DNA of 64,000 nucleotides, from contig JANCRA010000019.1 of assembly GCA_024362935.1 (NCBI GenBank), positions 10,846,501 to 10,910,500 of the forward strand, given 5' to 3'. Both the position numbers and the translations under genes were made by a program. Of the stretch, positions 51,165 through 62,939 are shown in pieces. The notes below the pieces were generated by a model. The model was given only the letters and a program-made list of their open reading frames with translations. It was not told where the DNA came from and did not search any database. This stretch comes from Setophaga petechia. Lineage: Eukaryota > Chordata > Aves > Passeriformes > Parulidae. How positions within the stretch are numbered: position 1 is the stretch's first letter; each line of letters starts with the position of its first letter.

Positions 51165-54150
51165 CTAGTGGAAAAGCAGTTTGAAAACACCAAAAGAAAA
51201 CCACATGAAGCTGGGGCTGAGGTAGAACATGAAGGAAAAAGGAATATAATCTGTATTATAATCTGAATATAATCCAGGCTAGGAAATCATCAGCTTTTGC
51301 CATAGCAAAAACACTTTCATACAGCAGCAAGATGGAAGTGTTCTCTGGAGAAAACACATTCCCCACCAAACAGCCTAGATAGGCTTTTCTTCACTAACCA
51401 GTAAGAGGGAGATCTCTCTTAGCATCCAGAAGGCACTGAGACTCATTTGACATTGAGTTTAACTCAAATTAATTTTTTCTGTGATTACAGAAACTTTTGT
51501 TCTACTTCTTTTTCTTCACCATCTGTGATACAAAACCTGGCAAAGACTCCAATTAGTTTCCTTTGTGTTATTACTGCCACAAGCACTCAAATGATAAGCG
51601 TTTATACAAAAGGAAATTCCTCTTCCTTTCTACTCTATCTCTGAGAAAACTGGTACTGAATTCACCCTCAAATCTTGTGATGTCAAGTTATGTCAACTGC
51701 ATTACAGAAAACTTAACTGCAACAGCAGATTAAGTCAATGCAACACCTTTCCTGCTCCAGTAACAAGCACCTCAGCCTGAGAGGAAAATGAGGGGAAGCA
51801 CCTTATAACAAAAAAGATGAAATCCTGTAACATCTGCTTAAGGAGCATCAGTGATGGATTTAGGAAGTTCTCCAGGATAAACAAACCCTCATTATGCTCG
51901 TAGATGTGTAACTCTCAAAAGCCACAAAGGTGATTGTACTTCACCTCAGTCAAGCAGGACAGAGGCATCGCCCAGCAAAACAAACACACAGAACTCTCAA
52001 GTGCAAGTTAGTGGTGTTTATTTACTCACTTAAGCTCTTCATTTATATATACACACACTTGCCTACTGTGGTAATCTTGATGGAATCCATGCAGGGCTGT
52101 GGTTAAGATGTCAAATTTGATCATTCTGGTAAAGTTTATCTTGGTACCTTAAACACAACCATTCCCTTATACAGGGTTTGCACACTGCTGCAAGCATACC
52201 AACATTAAGGCAACATACTAACTTATGCAAGAGCACATGCATGCCTGAAGTACCAACACTTCTTCTAGCATAGGCAAGCTCCACATTCTCTGCTCTTCTG
52301 TCCAAATGGCTATGGTCCATGACCAGGAACATAACCTTGACTTTGGCATTTATTTATGGAGTAATTTGCCAATACTCCCCATGTGGAGGACACATGGGGA
52401 TGGATAAACTGATAAACAAGGGGACATCACAGACTTGCACCATATTTGAGAAGGATGAACTAAGCTCTAACTCCATTTTTTAATCCACTGCACCCTCAGA
52501 ATGGCTTTTCTTCCCACAGATCAGAAATGGTTGTTGAACATCAGCAGGCTGCTGCTAGGCACCTTCACAGACCATGCATAAATTCTTCTCTTTCTTTATG
52601 CTAAAAGAAAGAGAATTATTGCACATTTTACTGGAGCAGGATAGTACCTCAACACCAGCACCTTCTGCTGAGGGCTGTACCACACAGAGGTTGATTGGTT
52701 TTACCATTTGTTATTTGCAGTTGCTTGCTCACTAGTGCTTCTTACAGTTCTCTGAGAAACAGCACAGGCTTTCAAGTAGTTAATTAATCAAACAGCAGTT
52801 TGGTTTTTGGGACAAGACAGACACCTTCTTGTGAGGTCTTCTGTATAACATCATACTGCTGTGACACAAACCATTTTGCTGTAGACTCTAAACTGCACTT
52901 GAAAAACTCTGCAGCCATAAGGGGTATAAAAATAATTCAGAATGGGTTCTTTGATCCTTTTTTCCCTACCACTCACATCTGGGTGAGAACTTTACAAGCA
53001 ACAGTTTTGCCTGTTTCCATTTTCAAAAATTCTTCTACAATTGCACTAGAATTTAAACTAATGACAGGCACAATTTATAATATGGCTGAGGCAGTATAAT
53101 ATCTTCTAGCCTTAGAAAGACACCCAATCCCATTTGCCTTCCTGCTCCCCTTTTGTTTTATGTCCTGATGTTCTTTAGGGAGCTAGACTGGCAGCAAACT
53201 AAACCTACCAAAAAAAAAAAAAATAGGTTTTATGTGTTTAACTCTCAGAATAAGCTCACAAAGGGTCAGAGGAGCAACATGGATGATGATGAGGAGTGAC
53301 CTGTAGAGCAGCATCTGTCCATTTCATAAACTGAGCTGAAGCATGAAGCATCATTGCAGACTACTCTGTCAAGCAGTTTGTGTTATGGGATGACCCCACT
53401 CAAACATTGGGATGGATGTCTCACATAAGGAATGGATTGGGCTCTTTAAGTCAAATCACGTGTAATAACAGTTCCAAACCAGACACCATGGAAATAACCC
53501 TTCACCCTGTTTTCAGATGCCTTCTGGGATCAAAACACGAACTTTCAATGTTTTTCAATTCATTCTATATGTGTACGTGGTCCCAAAGTCAGGGATATTG
53601 GTCTAAAAATTGCCAGACTGCCCTTCTAATTTTTTTTTAGAACCTAGTAGTGCAATTAATTTTTTGCATTTGCTTCTTTGCATCTTGCAAAATAACTTAC
53701 AATTACTAGGAAAAGGAACAGTTTACTACTCAGAATTACATCTATGATTTTCTACGCATCTCATTTTATGAATTAAAACTAAACAAACAATCCAGTGAAT
53801 ACTGATCCCTCCCCTTCTTCACACCTCCTCCGTCAGCCTTTACACACATTTATTCAACAGCTGCAGAAGAGACACTGAAGAGCATCAAGTATTGGCTTCA
53901 GGTAGCCAAGCATTTCACTTCATCAAGTGAAAAATACCTGGGAAAATGTATGTAAAGTAACAGGTTTTCAGAAAGTATAGTTCAGACACTGCTTCTTTTT
54001 CCATCAAAAAAACCTGCACATTCTTCTTAAAATGTCCCAGAACACGTGTGTGCCTTCTTTGAGTTTATATAGATTGCACATGTGAAATAAACTAAAGGCA
54101 ACAGCATGAGTAACACTAACAGAAGTCACTAGAAAGTCTGTGACCCAAGC
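51165..54150 (-). other. Presumed intron 1 of the minus-strand gene
   Basis: Runs from the exon 1 donor at 54733 to the acceptor at 51165 (about 3.57 kb in all). Apart from the CpG-rich part nearest the promoter it is AT-rich. It has a short perfect palindrome (52376-52400) and an A run at about 53210-53223, but nothing else that I can name. Confidence 0.4.
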
Positions 54151-55335
54151 TACTCGGCACAGAGAGAAGGGCAGCGAGGGCCGATGTCGCAAGCCCGCGG
54201 CAGCAGACGCTGCAGGCTCGGCGGGCGCACCTGGGGCTCCGCGGGACAGCAGCCGCGGGCCGCTCTGGGGCTCTGCTGCCGCACGGAGCAGCAGGTCCTG
54301 AGCAAACCCTGAGCAAACCTGTGCTACGTGCACAGCTCCTTTCGGAGCACGGCATTCCACGCATCCCCGGGAGGCGAGACCAGAATCCCACGTGCCAGCG
54401 GCCGCCCCCGCCCGAGGTCAGGCGAGGAGCCGCCGCCGCCGCCGCCCCCCGCCGCGCTCCCCCGGTTCTCCCTCAGCTCCGGCGGCGCAGCTGCCGCCCG
54501 CGGCCCCCGCGCTGTTCCCGGCCGCAGCGGGGCCCATCGCCCCCGGGGGCCGCCATCCCGCGGGGGCCGCCGCCCCCGGCCCGGCGGGCGCTGATAGGGC
54601 CGCCCCGAGCGGAGGGGCGGGCGGAGAGCGGCGCGGCCCAATGCGCGCGACTCGGCGGCGCCGCGCCCGCCCGGCAGCCCCGCTCCCCCGGCCCGGCCGT
54701 GCAGGAATGCGCGGCCGCCCCCCGCCCCGGTACCTTCTCCTCCTGCAGAGCACGCACACGGCCCAGAGCAGCAGGGCGGCGGCGGCGGCCGCCCCGCCGT
54801 AGGTGCCGAGCGGCAGCGTGTCGGGGCCCATGCTGGCGGCGCTCGCCTCGGCGGTTGCCGGTGCCTCGCCGCCGCCGCCGGAGAGGAAAGTTTCGCCCGT
54901 TCTCCCGCTCCCGGCAGGAGAGGCGCCCGGTCGGCCGTCCCTCCCCGCCCACCCCGAGCCCAGGGGGCTGGGTTTGGCTGCTCGGAGCCGGACTTGGCGA
55001 GCGGGCCCGGTGCGACCCGGCCGGCTCCTCCCCGGGGAGCGCCCAGCGCGGGGAGGGTCGCGCCCGCCCGCCCCCGCCGCTTCCCGGCGGCGGAGGAGGG
55101 GGAGCCCCAGCCTTCGGCTTGCCGGGAAAAGGCTCCGATGAAGTGGGAAGGTGCCGGGACGGAGACCCGGGAATGGTGGGGGCATCTCCGGGCTCCCCGC
55201 CATTCAATCCGTTTCAGCCGTCACGACACCCTGGGAGGGTCTCGGTGCCCCGCAAACGTGGCCTCGGTGGCGGAGTGGCCGTGGCGTGTCCCCAGTGCGA
55301 ACGGTGCCACACTCGGACAGAGCAGCTCTGGCAGC
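54150..55335. promoter_or_regulatory. CpG-island promoter of the minus-strand gene, possibly bidirectional
   Basis: About 1.2 kb of very GC- and CpG-rich DNA in an otherwise AT-rich window. It covers the first coding exon, the 5' UTR and the start of intron 1. GC-box sequences (Sp1/KLF type) occur at 54614-54621 (GGGGCGGG) and as a cluster at 55061-55080, roughly 230-250 bp upstream of the ATG, where a dispersed start site would be expected. A CCAAT pentamer on the + strand (54638-54642) is followed by an NRF1-like GCGCGC stretch. No TATA box was seen, as is normal for CpG-island promoters. CpG density has survived, which implies the island is unmethylated in the germ line and the gene is broadly expressed. 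This is an inference. A divergent plus-strand transcript is possible but not shown. Confidence 0.9.
54734..54831 (-). CDS. First coding exon of an unrecognised single-pass membrane protein
   Basis: The ATG at 54831 (minus strand) sits in a strong Kozak context (gccAgcATGG). The exon codes for 32 residues plus two bases: 'MGPDTLPLGTYGG' (residues 1-13), a hydrophobic run of alanines, leucines and 'WAVCVLC' (about 14-29), then Arg-Arg-Arg (30-32). It ends AGAAG|GTACCG, a usable splice donor in phase 2. A short N-terminus, one hydrophobic segment and a basic flank predict an N-out/C-in signal anchor without a cleaved signal peptide. Cys26 and Cys29 next to the basic cluster are plausible palmitoylation sites. 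This topology occurs in transmembrane adaptors and in ER or mitochondrial outer-membrane anchored proteins, but I match no family. The open frame extends upstream to 55203 without a stop. I prefer the downstream ATG because of its Kozak context and the low-complexity translation above it. Confidence 0.65.
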
Positions 55336-57626
55336 CTTTTGACCTCCGCTTGGTTTTGATACAGACACCCGATGTCATGTATGTGTCCCCTTAAAAAGCA
55401 AGGCAACATCCCATAGCTTCATAAAACTTAATCTGCTGTGTGATTACAAATAGCGAGTATTTGTGTGAGAAGAAATAACTGTATGAGAAGAAACTGGGTC
55501 CAGTCCTCGTAATGTGCCAACCTCTCTGGTGTGTTACGGAGAGTACAAGAGAGGAAGGAGGAGGTGAGAGACAAAATCCAGGCAATGGGGAGATCCCCAG
55601 CACGAGGAGCTGGGATGAGGTGGAGAGGCAAAGAGGTGCAGGGAGTTAAATACTTCGTGGCAGGGCAGGGACTAACAAAATACCAGGGCAGCAGCAGTAC
55701 CTTACTACTCCACTGCCATTTGGTACAAGGTACACTCAAATGTTGCTGTGATGTAAGATACTCTTCAATGCAAATTCACACAGAAAGATGGAGTAAGATC
55801 CTTCAGGTTTTGGAATTGTGGTTCGGTTGAATGCTGACAGACAAGTTCATGCTCATTTTCAGCCGCATGCAGTATCGTATGTTGTATGTTTCGCAATGCT
55901 TGGTGGTTTATATATTCCTTTCATCTTGGAAACAAACTGCAGAACACCGGTCTTCTGACTTGTCCTGTTGCAAGTTTGTTCAGAATTGTAGAGTCCCAAA
56001 TGTATTTTAGCAGATTAAAAAGCCAGTTAACAAAGCACCTTCCTTAGCAGATTTCATGATTTTTGAGAGCCTGAGGCATATCTGTGGGTTTAAAGTTATC
56101 AGAGCTGTGTGTCTTCTTCCTCAGACATTCCTTTTAGTTGCAGTGAAATATTTAAAAATGCCATTGTGTTAACCAGGAAAAATCTAAGTAGTGTGTCCCA
56201 CATTAAAAGTGACCCAAATCTCAGCAACATTGCTTAAGACCATCAACTGTCTATCATTCCTGAGACCAAAAAGTCAGACACCCTTATTGTGCAATATGAT
56301 GCAGGGAGGGAAACCATAAGAGAAATTAAAGCTTCGCTTGTAGTTCTTTAGAACTTCTTGCAGGTAACTGTATTTGAAATCCCCAGCTTGGAAATCCCAA
56401 GGGGTTTCTAAGCTACTAGGCCTGTAAATTCGTGGAAAAGGACTAATTCAGAACTGAAAAGCATTGCACTGTAAACATTACACAGTAAAATATTACTCAT
56501 TTTATGAGTGACCTCTCCTGTGAAAATTTAGTGTTTCAGTTCAGTTTGGTGAGAAATAACTGTCCACATACAATTAAGTAACTGTGGCAGCTAGAGTAAG
56601 CCCTCATCCATGATCAAAACATCAAAACACCAAGATTACTGTAGTTCTGCCAAAGGGTGTGAAGAGGGTTACAACAATCTTTTTTAGTTTGCACTTTTTG
56701 TGTTTGTTGAAAGTTACTGTCTCAAGTCAATTGCAGATGAAAAAAAACCCCACCCCCACACCTAAAACCATTTTGAACCATACCACAAACACTTTAAAAT
56801 ACAGGGAACAGACCCTGAAACATCTCGAATCCTTAGGAAAGCTGAGTGTTTTTCTGTGTCAACCATTTAAAAAGTCCAAGTGGATGGATTAAATTCTTAA
56901 CTAGTGAAGAAATCTCAAAGAGCTGGAAGCTAGAACATATTTAAGTTTGATGTCTTATATATAGTATGAATTACGTCAATGCAAATCCAACGGATGATAT
57001 TTACACATAACGTACCAGTTAAAACTATAATAGATGTATCCATAGATATTGGCATCTCAGCTAACTGATGAAAGAGGGTGAGGCTGAACAGTTCTCTTTA
57101 ATATAGCTCTAGCAGGAAAGAGGAATTTAATTTTCAGAAGGTGCAAGCCTAGGCTTATAGTGATGTGGTCTCTTGTTAGGAAAGTAGTTTATTAAGAAGA
57201 GGGAGGGATTTTGAGTTTCAAGCTCTCATGAGCTCTTTATAGAGTTCTTGCTGTAGCATGGTCATAAGTGAGGAGAAAGAACGCAAATACTGTTATATTT
57301 GGAAATGGATAATGTTACTCTCCAGCTGAATACAGCTGTGTCCAGTTGTTATCTTTACTGGTGAGGTGCAATTTCTGTTGTTCCATCACGGTGGTAGTGG
57401 CTCCTTTACAAATTTCTACAAGTGTCCTTTGTATGTATTAGAAAACTTCCTGAAACAGCTGCAGGCTTGAGAGAGGTGAAAGCATTTCCAAGTACTTATG
57501 AATTTGGGGGTGGGGTGGAGGGGGAGGAGGAATGGAGAATTCTTAAGGTAAGCTTGGAGGGCTTTTCAGTTGGAAAGGTTTCAGAGAGGTTCCTAATACT
57601 ATGGTAATAAGCCTATAGAGATAGAT
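55336..57626. other. Upstream flank of the CpG island
   Basis: AT-rich again. No exon with a known protein was recognised on either strand. A divergent non-coding transcript could start here. Confidence 0.35.

Positions 57627-57679
<53 letters not shown>
57627..57679. repeat. (GATA)n microsatellite
   Basis: About 13 uninterrupted TAGA/GATA units (53 bp). Likely polymorphic in length. Confidence 0.95.
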
Positions 57680-60600
57680 GATACATGCTGAGCTACATTT
57701 CTCCTGTTTAAATTGTGAACATTCTGTACATATGCTACAGTTCAAAATGCATACTGTGTGTATGTTTCATACTGCCAATGTTGTAAGATGATATAGATCA
57801 TATTTTTTGTCTTATGAAAATGCAAAAGACTCAAAATAAACTTTGAACAGTATATACTGCAATCTGTACAGTATTTTACACATCACAGTGTGATTTTGCT
57901 ATATGCAGCACATGGACAAATGCTTGTTCTACTGGGTAGCTTTCATGTGCACAAGGATTTAAACTCCCAGTCTTAGACAAGAGCAGATTCTCTACCATTG
58001 AAACACCAGTGACATATGTGTTATAAGCAACAGCGGGAGCAAGGCTTACTTACTTTTCCACTCACCCAGCACTACTCATTCAAAGGTTATTTTAAACAAC
58101 TTATAGCTTTGATCTGCTATAACCATTGCAGTTGCAATACTGCAAGGACATTCTTGCCTTCAGTTCAAGTGTGCATGAATTATTTCAACCAAAAAAAAAA
58201 TTGATGTATTTCTGTGAACAATGCTAAAGAAAATACCCATGGTAACATTTTTAGTGATTTGAGAAATGGCAGTGGCATTAGACTTTGAAATGGGGTCAAC
58301 AAATTAACCTCTGTGTCAAAGATAATCTGTCCAAATTTATTTAGGTTATAAGCCCCACAAGAAAAGAGGTTTTGTACACTCTAATGACCTGCTGGACCTT
58401 TGGGGCTTCATTCTCTGAAGATGCCCCTGGAACTGGGTCTGCTTCCAGCTCTTAGCTCAGCAGCTGTTTTCTCTGGAAGTGAAGCTCTGAACTAATAGAG
58501 ATCAGGCTGAATTCAGGGCAGTGAAACTAAAAGCCTTTTTGTTCCCTGCCTCCGTCTCCCTTCCTGCTAGAATACAGGCAAAGGGAAATGCAGTGATTTA
58601 AGTGTAGGACGAAAAGGCTTACAGACCTCTTAAATCTTGCTTGATTCAAAACTAATAACCTGATTCTCACTTTGTGTTCTCTCCTTCAAGCACACACCAA
58701 TCTGCATTTAATGCTTTTGTAAGGCAGCACTGCAGGCTCTCTCCCATGGCCTCCTGTGTCAATCACAGCTGATCAGCCTGAGCTCTGAACAAGATCCCAC
58801 GCTGAGATGGCTGAGAAGTCCCATTCATCCGTCCCTGAATGTCAAATGTCTTGGTCCCATTTCCCACTATCATGTGGGATGCCATGCCAAACACATACTT
58901 GCTACATACAGCAACATATGGACTCATCAGGAAAAAAAAAAAAAAAGCTGAGAGGTCTATAGGGACAAGGACAGGAACTGAATAGACAAAGAGATTATGA
59001 ATGGGAGCCAGGAAGGGGAAGAAAGAAGGATTAGGAACATATGAGGGGAAACTGAGGATGAATGGGCAAGACGAAATCTGGGACCCAAAGGAAAGGAGAT
59101 GACAGTAAAAATAAAAAAGATTTTGAGGAGGTATGTGACAGACTGGCAGCTGTCTCAGTGTAGAGATTAAGATGTAGAATTGTGATATGACTCAAACGTG
59201 AAATCCAAGAACAGAGGTGGAATAGGAAATGAGTGGGAATGGCAGTGTGGGAGGGGAGAAGCCAAGAGGACTTAGGTATAAAACCTCTGAGGTAGTTCCT
59301 ACAGTTTGCAGGCTGAGTCTTACTGGGAAAGAAGAAAGGGATTTGGGTTGAAAATTGACCCTGGGAAAACATGAACATGATGCGCAAGATGATCAAGATA
59401 AGAAGGGCCCGACAGAAAATGCTACATCTTACTGGCTGCAATTTTACTTTGTACATTTGCAGAGCCTCAAAAGACATGGTCCTGTTTCTCCATACTGCCA
59501 TCTGTGCCACAAGTCATGCAAGCCCATCTTTTCCTTTCTGCTATAGCTATCACAGTGAGATCTGTTATTTCCTAATCTGGTATAAAAGTCATTCACTGAA
59601 GGAGAATAAGGAATAGCTAGCATGTCACCAGATAAGCCATTGATTCCACTCATTCTGAAGCTGAGTCTTTACCTTTGCAAGAAAATAGACTAGCAATCTA
59701 AGATGTGGACTATGGAAAAGTGATGCATCCTGTTCTTGGAGCTAAATAAAAAAGGGAGCTGTGTTACAGATGCCATGTGGAAGAATTTTCCCATTTTCAC
59801 TCTAGGTTTTTAATGAGAAAACTTTAATATATACATGTATTTACAAGGAAGTAATTTAGGAATGAGCTTTACAGATAAACCTAGATTAAGTAGCCAGAGA
59901 CTGGAGAATTCCTGCTTCTTCTTTGTAGTAGATGGAAACCTGGGAGGCAAGGGGATGACTGCTAGAGCAGTGACTGTCCTGGCTAAGTTAACTAAAGTTT
60001 CTCCTTCACAGTTATATTCCATCTATTCCTGTGGATTATTTCTATACATCATAGCATGGCTAATTATCTGATAGATCCTATTTTCTGCAGACCAATTTGA
60101 GAGCTTAGGTCTGACTTCCCTAAGTGCTAAGCCCATCAAAAGCAATACATAACTATAGATAGTGTCTAGCTACAAAAAGAATTGTGTATTAAGGACTTGC
60201 CCTTTGAACATGTAAAGCACTTTAAACATAAAAAAACCCAGCATTTGAATTCCCTGCTGATGAGCATCCATGAAAATATTAATGGTGGTGTACCCTAAAC
60301 AGGATTTATATTTGCAATATAGTAAGGTACTCAGTTGCACTGAGTAACCTAACAAAGTTTTGAAGAATGCTGTATTTCCTGCACAAGATTATACATTCGG
60401 ATTTTGGCAAAATTGTGGAAAAAAAATTAATGTAACTACATTATATTTACCTTGATTAAAGACCTAAAATTCTGGGATTTTTAAACTTTCTAATAGTTGA
60501 CTTTGTAATCTTCAAAATACACTTTTTATTTTTCAATGCCATAATTCAGTTTAATTTGCCTTGGGAATACTGCAGTCTTTGCTAGCAGCAAATATTTGGG

Positions 60601-62939
60601 ACAACTAAAGAGTGTTTGTACTATTATAAAAACAAATATCATGTATTAACTCGTTAGCTGGCAGGTGTATGTATATAAACAACATCTGGACATTTTTCAT
60701 TCCTCTGGAGTACTGAACATAGCTATACCTCCAATTGGAAAATAGGAGAGCGGATGGGAGGAGAGAAAAAGGAATGTATGCAAAGAAAACATAAAAGATG
60801 CACCTCTTACAGTCCTGTCCATTAGGACAGTCAGCAGTAGGGTGAATATCCTGTTACAAACAGAAACATTTCAAGAGAAAGTCAAAAAAGTACATGGTTA
60901 CCCAAGTGAGAAGAATGAATAATTGAAGATTGTAGATGAAAAATCCCAGAACTATTAAAAAGTGTGTTATTGATGGACTGTGATGTAAGAATATTATATG
61001 AGCCAAATGGTTAGACATAGAAGCTGTGAAAAAGAAGACAGTAAAATCCAGACAAGTTTGTCATGATGATCAAGTTTGTCAAGAATGATCATACAACTGT
61101 GATTCCACCCACGGACATTTCTGAAACCCCACACAGGGAAATGCAGGAAATACTCGATCACAAACCAAATAAAGTCAGTGGTTGGGGTATTGCCCTAAAA
61201 TGAGTAAGGATTCATGTCATGAATCCTAGCCATTGCAAAACAGGGCAGATACATATGGCAAATACATTTTTAAAAATAGAAGTAAGTGTTTAAACAGGAT
61301 ACTTGACCTCCTAAAGTGAAATAAAATCAGTAATACACTCAAAAACTTGTGAGCTGTCTTGGCAAGAGCAAACAAGGTAGAGCAGTGCTGATCAGATCAA
61401 AGTGCAGTGGAAAATGTTTCAAGAGCAATGCTAAGTTACTGCTTACATAGAAATTAATTAGCAATAAAACACAGCATAATTATCAACTAAAATTACATGT
61501 TATGTAAAAAAGTGGAGATATGCAGCAGTTCCAAATGCATGTTTGTGTTTTAACATTCACACTGTGAAGAAATGCAGTTAACAAATAAAGTTTGAAAGAG
61601 GAAAAGCTCACATAGACTTAAAATGTGACTTGAGTAATATGACTCAGCCACACAATTTCTAAATCCTGCTATATTAGACTAGAGCTGACAATCATTCTCA
61701 AGGGGCTAGCTATACTCCTGCGCAACCAGTTTTTCTTATTATTTGTAATTTCTGGACCACAGTTTATCAATATATTGGTGCTACAGCTTTTTAAACCATG
61801 CCTTTAAATTTGTGTTCTTTCGGTTCTGTTAACTTACTACAGTGCTTGTTCCTCTGGTATTGCAGGGTATTAGTGATCTGGCTGATCAGTCACATCATGA
61901 AGGTATTATTTAAAAGATTTGGGTTTATATTTTATTGTAGTTAATATTTTGAATTAAACCTAACTTTGTGAAAAACAAAAAGCAAAGCATTGTAGCATAG
62001 TAAAAATTTGAAACATATCTGGAGAGTCCAAAACTTTGCTTAGCAGTCAGTGGCTCAGAGTTAATGTGCAATCAGTTAACTAAGTCAAAGGTACTTGGTT
62101 TACCCAGCACTTTTTATGATTGACTTTTAAAAAACAAATCAAATGTACTTCAAGATGACTTGTATGTTTCTTCTTTCTTTTCCAATATTCTCTCTGTTTA
62201 TGCCTTTAACTGTTTCTTCTCCTTGGGAATGGCTTCATTCAAAGCCAATACAGAATCTCAAAGCTCACCAGCAGATTAAAACCTGGAGTTGCTTTCTTCT
62301 ACCTATCTGGGACATTTTGTACTGACCCTCCCATTCTTGAGGTGAATACTTTCAATTTACCCATGAATCAGCTCCTGATCCACCAGTTTTCAATTGCCCA
62401 TTTCAAAGTAAACCAAATGGGAATTATTCCTTTGATATTAAATGAGCAAGTCTCAGCTTGCTCATGGGGCAGGTACCTTCTTGTGCCAGAAACCTTCACG
62501 GCAGGCCTGGGGCATAGGCGAATGGCCTATCATTATGTTGCTCAGATTGTGATCTTGGGCTGCAAATCTGCCAAAGCCTGAAGTCAGTAAAACTGTTTTG
62601 GTTGCTAAATGTGTGACAACCGTGTGTGCATGGGGCACACCTATGGGAGATGGTGTGATTAGAGGAATTGGGTGGAGTATGCTTAGAGTCTGTACTTTGG
62701 ACTTTATCCTAAATAGATACTTTTGCTAAATCAACTGTTCCAGTACATGGATAGACACTAAGGCAGGTTTGAAATGGGACCTCAGAAGTTACTTTATCTC
62801 AGTTTCTTCCTAAAGAGTGAAGCAAGCACAGATTCTTTAAAAGGGGAAGCTGGACATAGGTATGCAGCCAGCCCATGTCCACAGTTACTTTCCAGGTTTG
62901 TTATAGGCCAACAGGAAACTGAGGCCATGTGTACCTTGT
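57680..62939. other. AT-rich non-coding sequence
   Basis: The longest open frame (59031-59510, minus, 159 codons) has a pyrimidine-rich, Ser/Leu/Phe-heavy composition and no domain I know. A poly-A-signal-like AATAAA lies at 57835-57840. No gene called. Confidence 0.35.

Noticed and set aside
54004..54391. Possible alternative first exons on the minus strand (donor-like CAG|GTGCGC near 54228)
   Set aside because: Two overlapping frames are open and neither has a better start or any recognisable peptide. It is within the island but unsupported.
54473..55207. 244-codon minus-strand open frame in another phase of the CpG island
   Set aside because: Low-complexity Gly/Arg/Pro translation in a different phase from the Kozak ATG at 54831, with no recognisable domain.
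54321..55394. 357-codon open frame on the + strand across the CpG island
   Set aside because: It exists because GC-rich DNA has few stop codons. The translation is Arg/Pro/Ala low complexity, and frames are open on several strands at once. The real coding signal is the minus-strand first exon.
59031..59510. 159-codon minus-strand open frame
   Set aside because: No domain, a pyrimidine-rich composition that yields Ser/Leu/Phe by chance, and no promoter or splice context.
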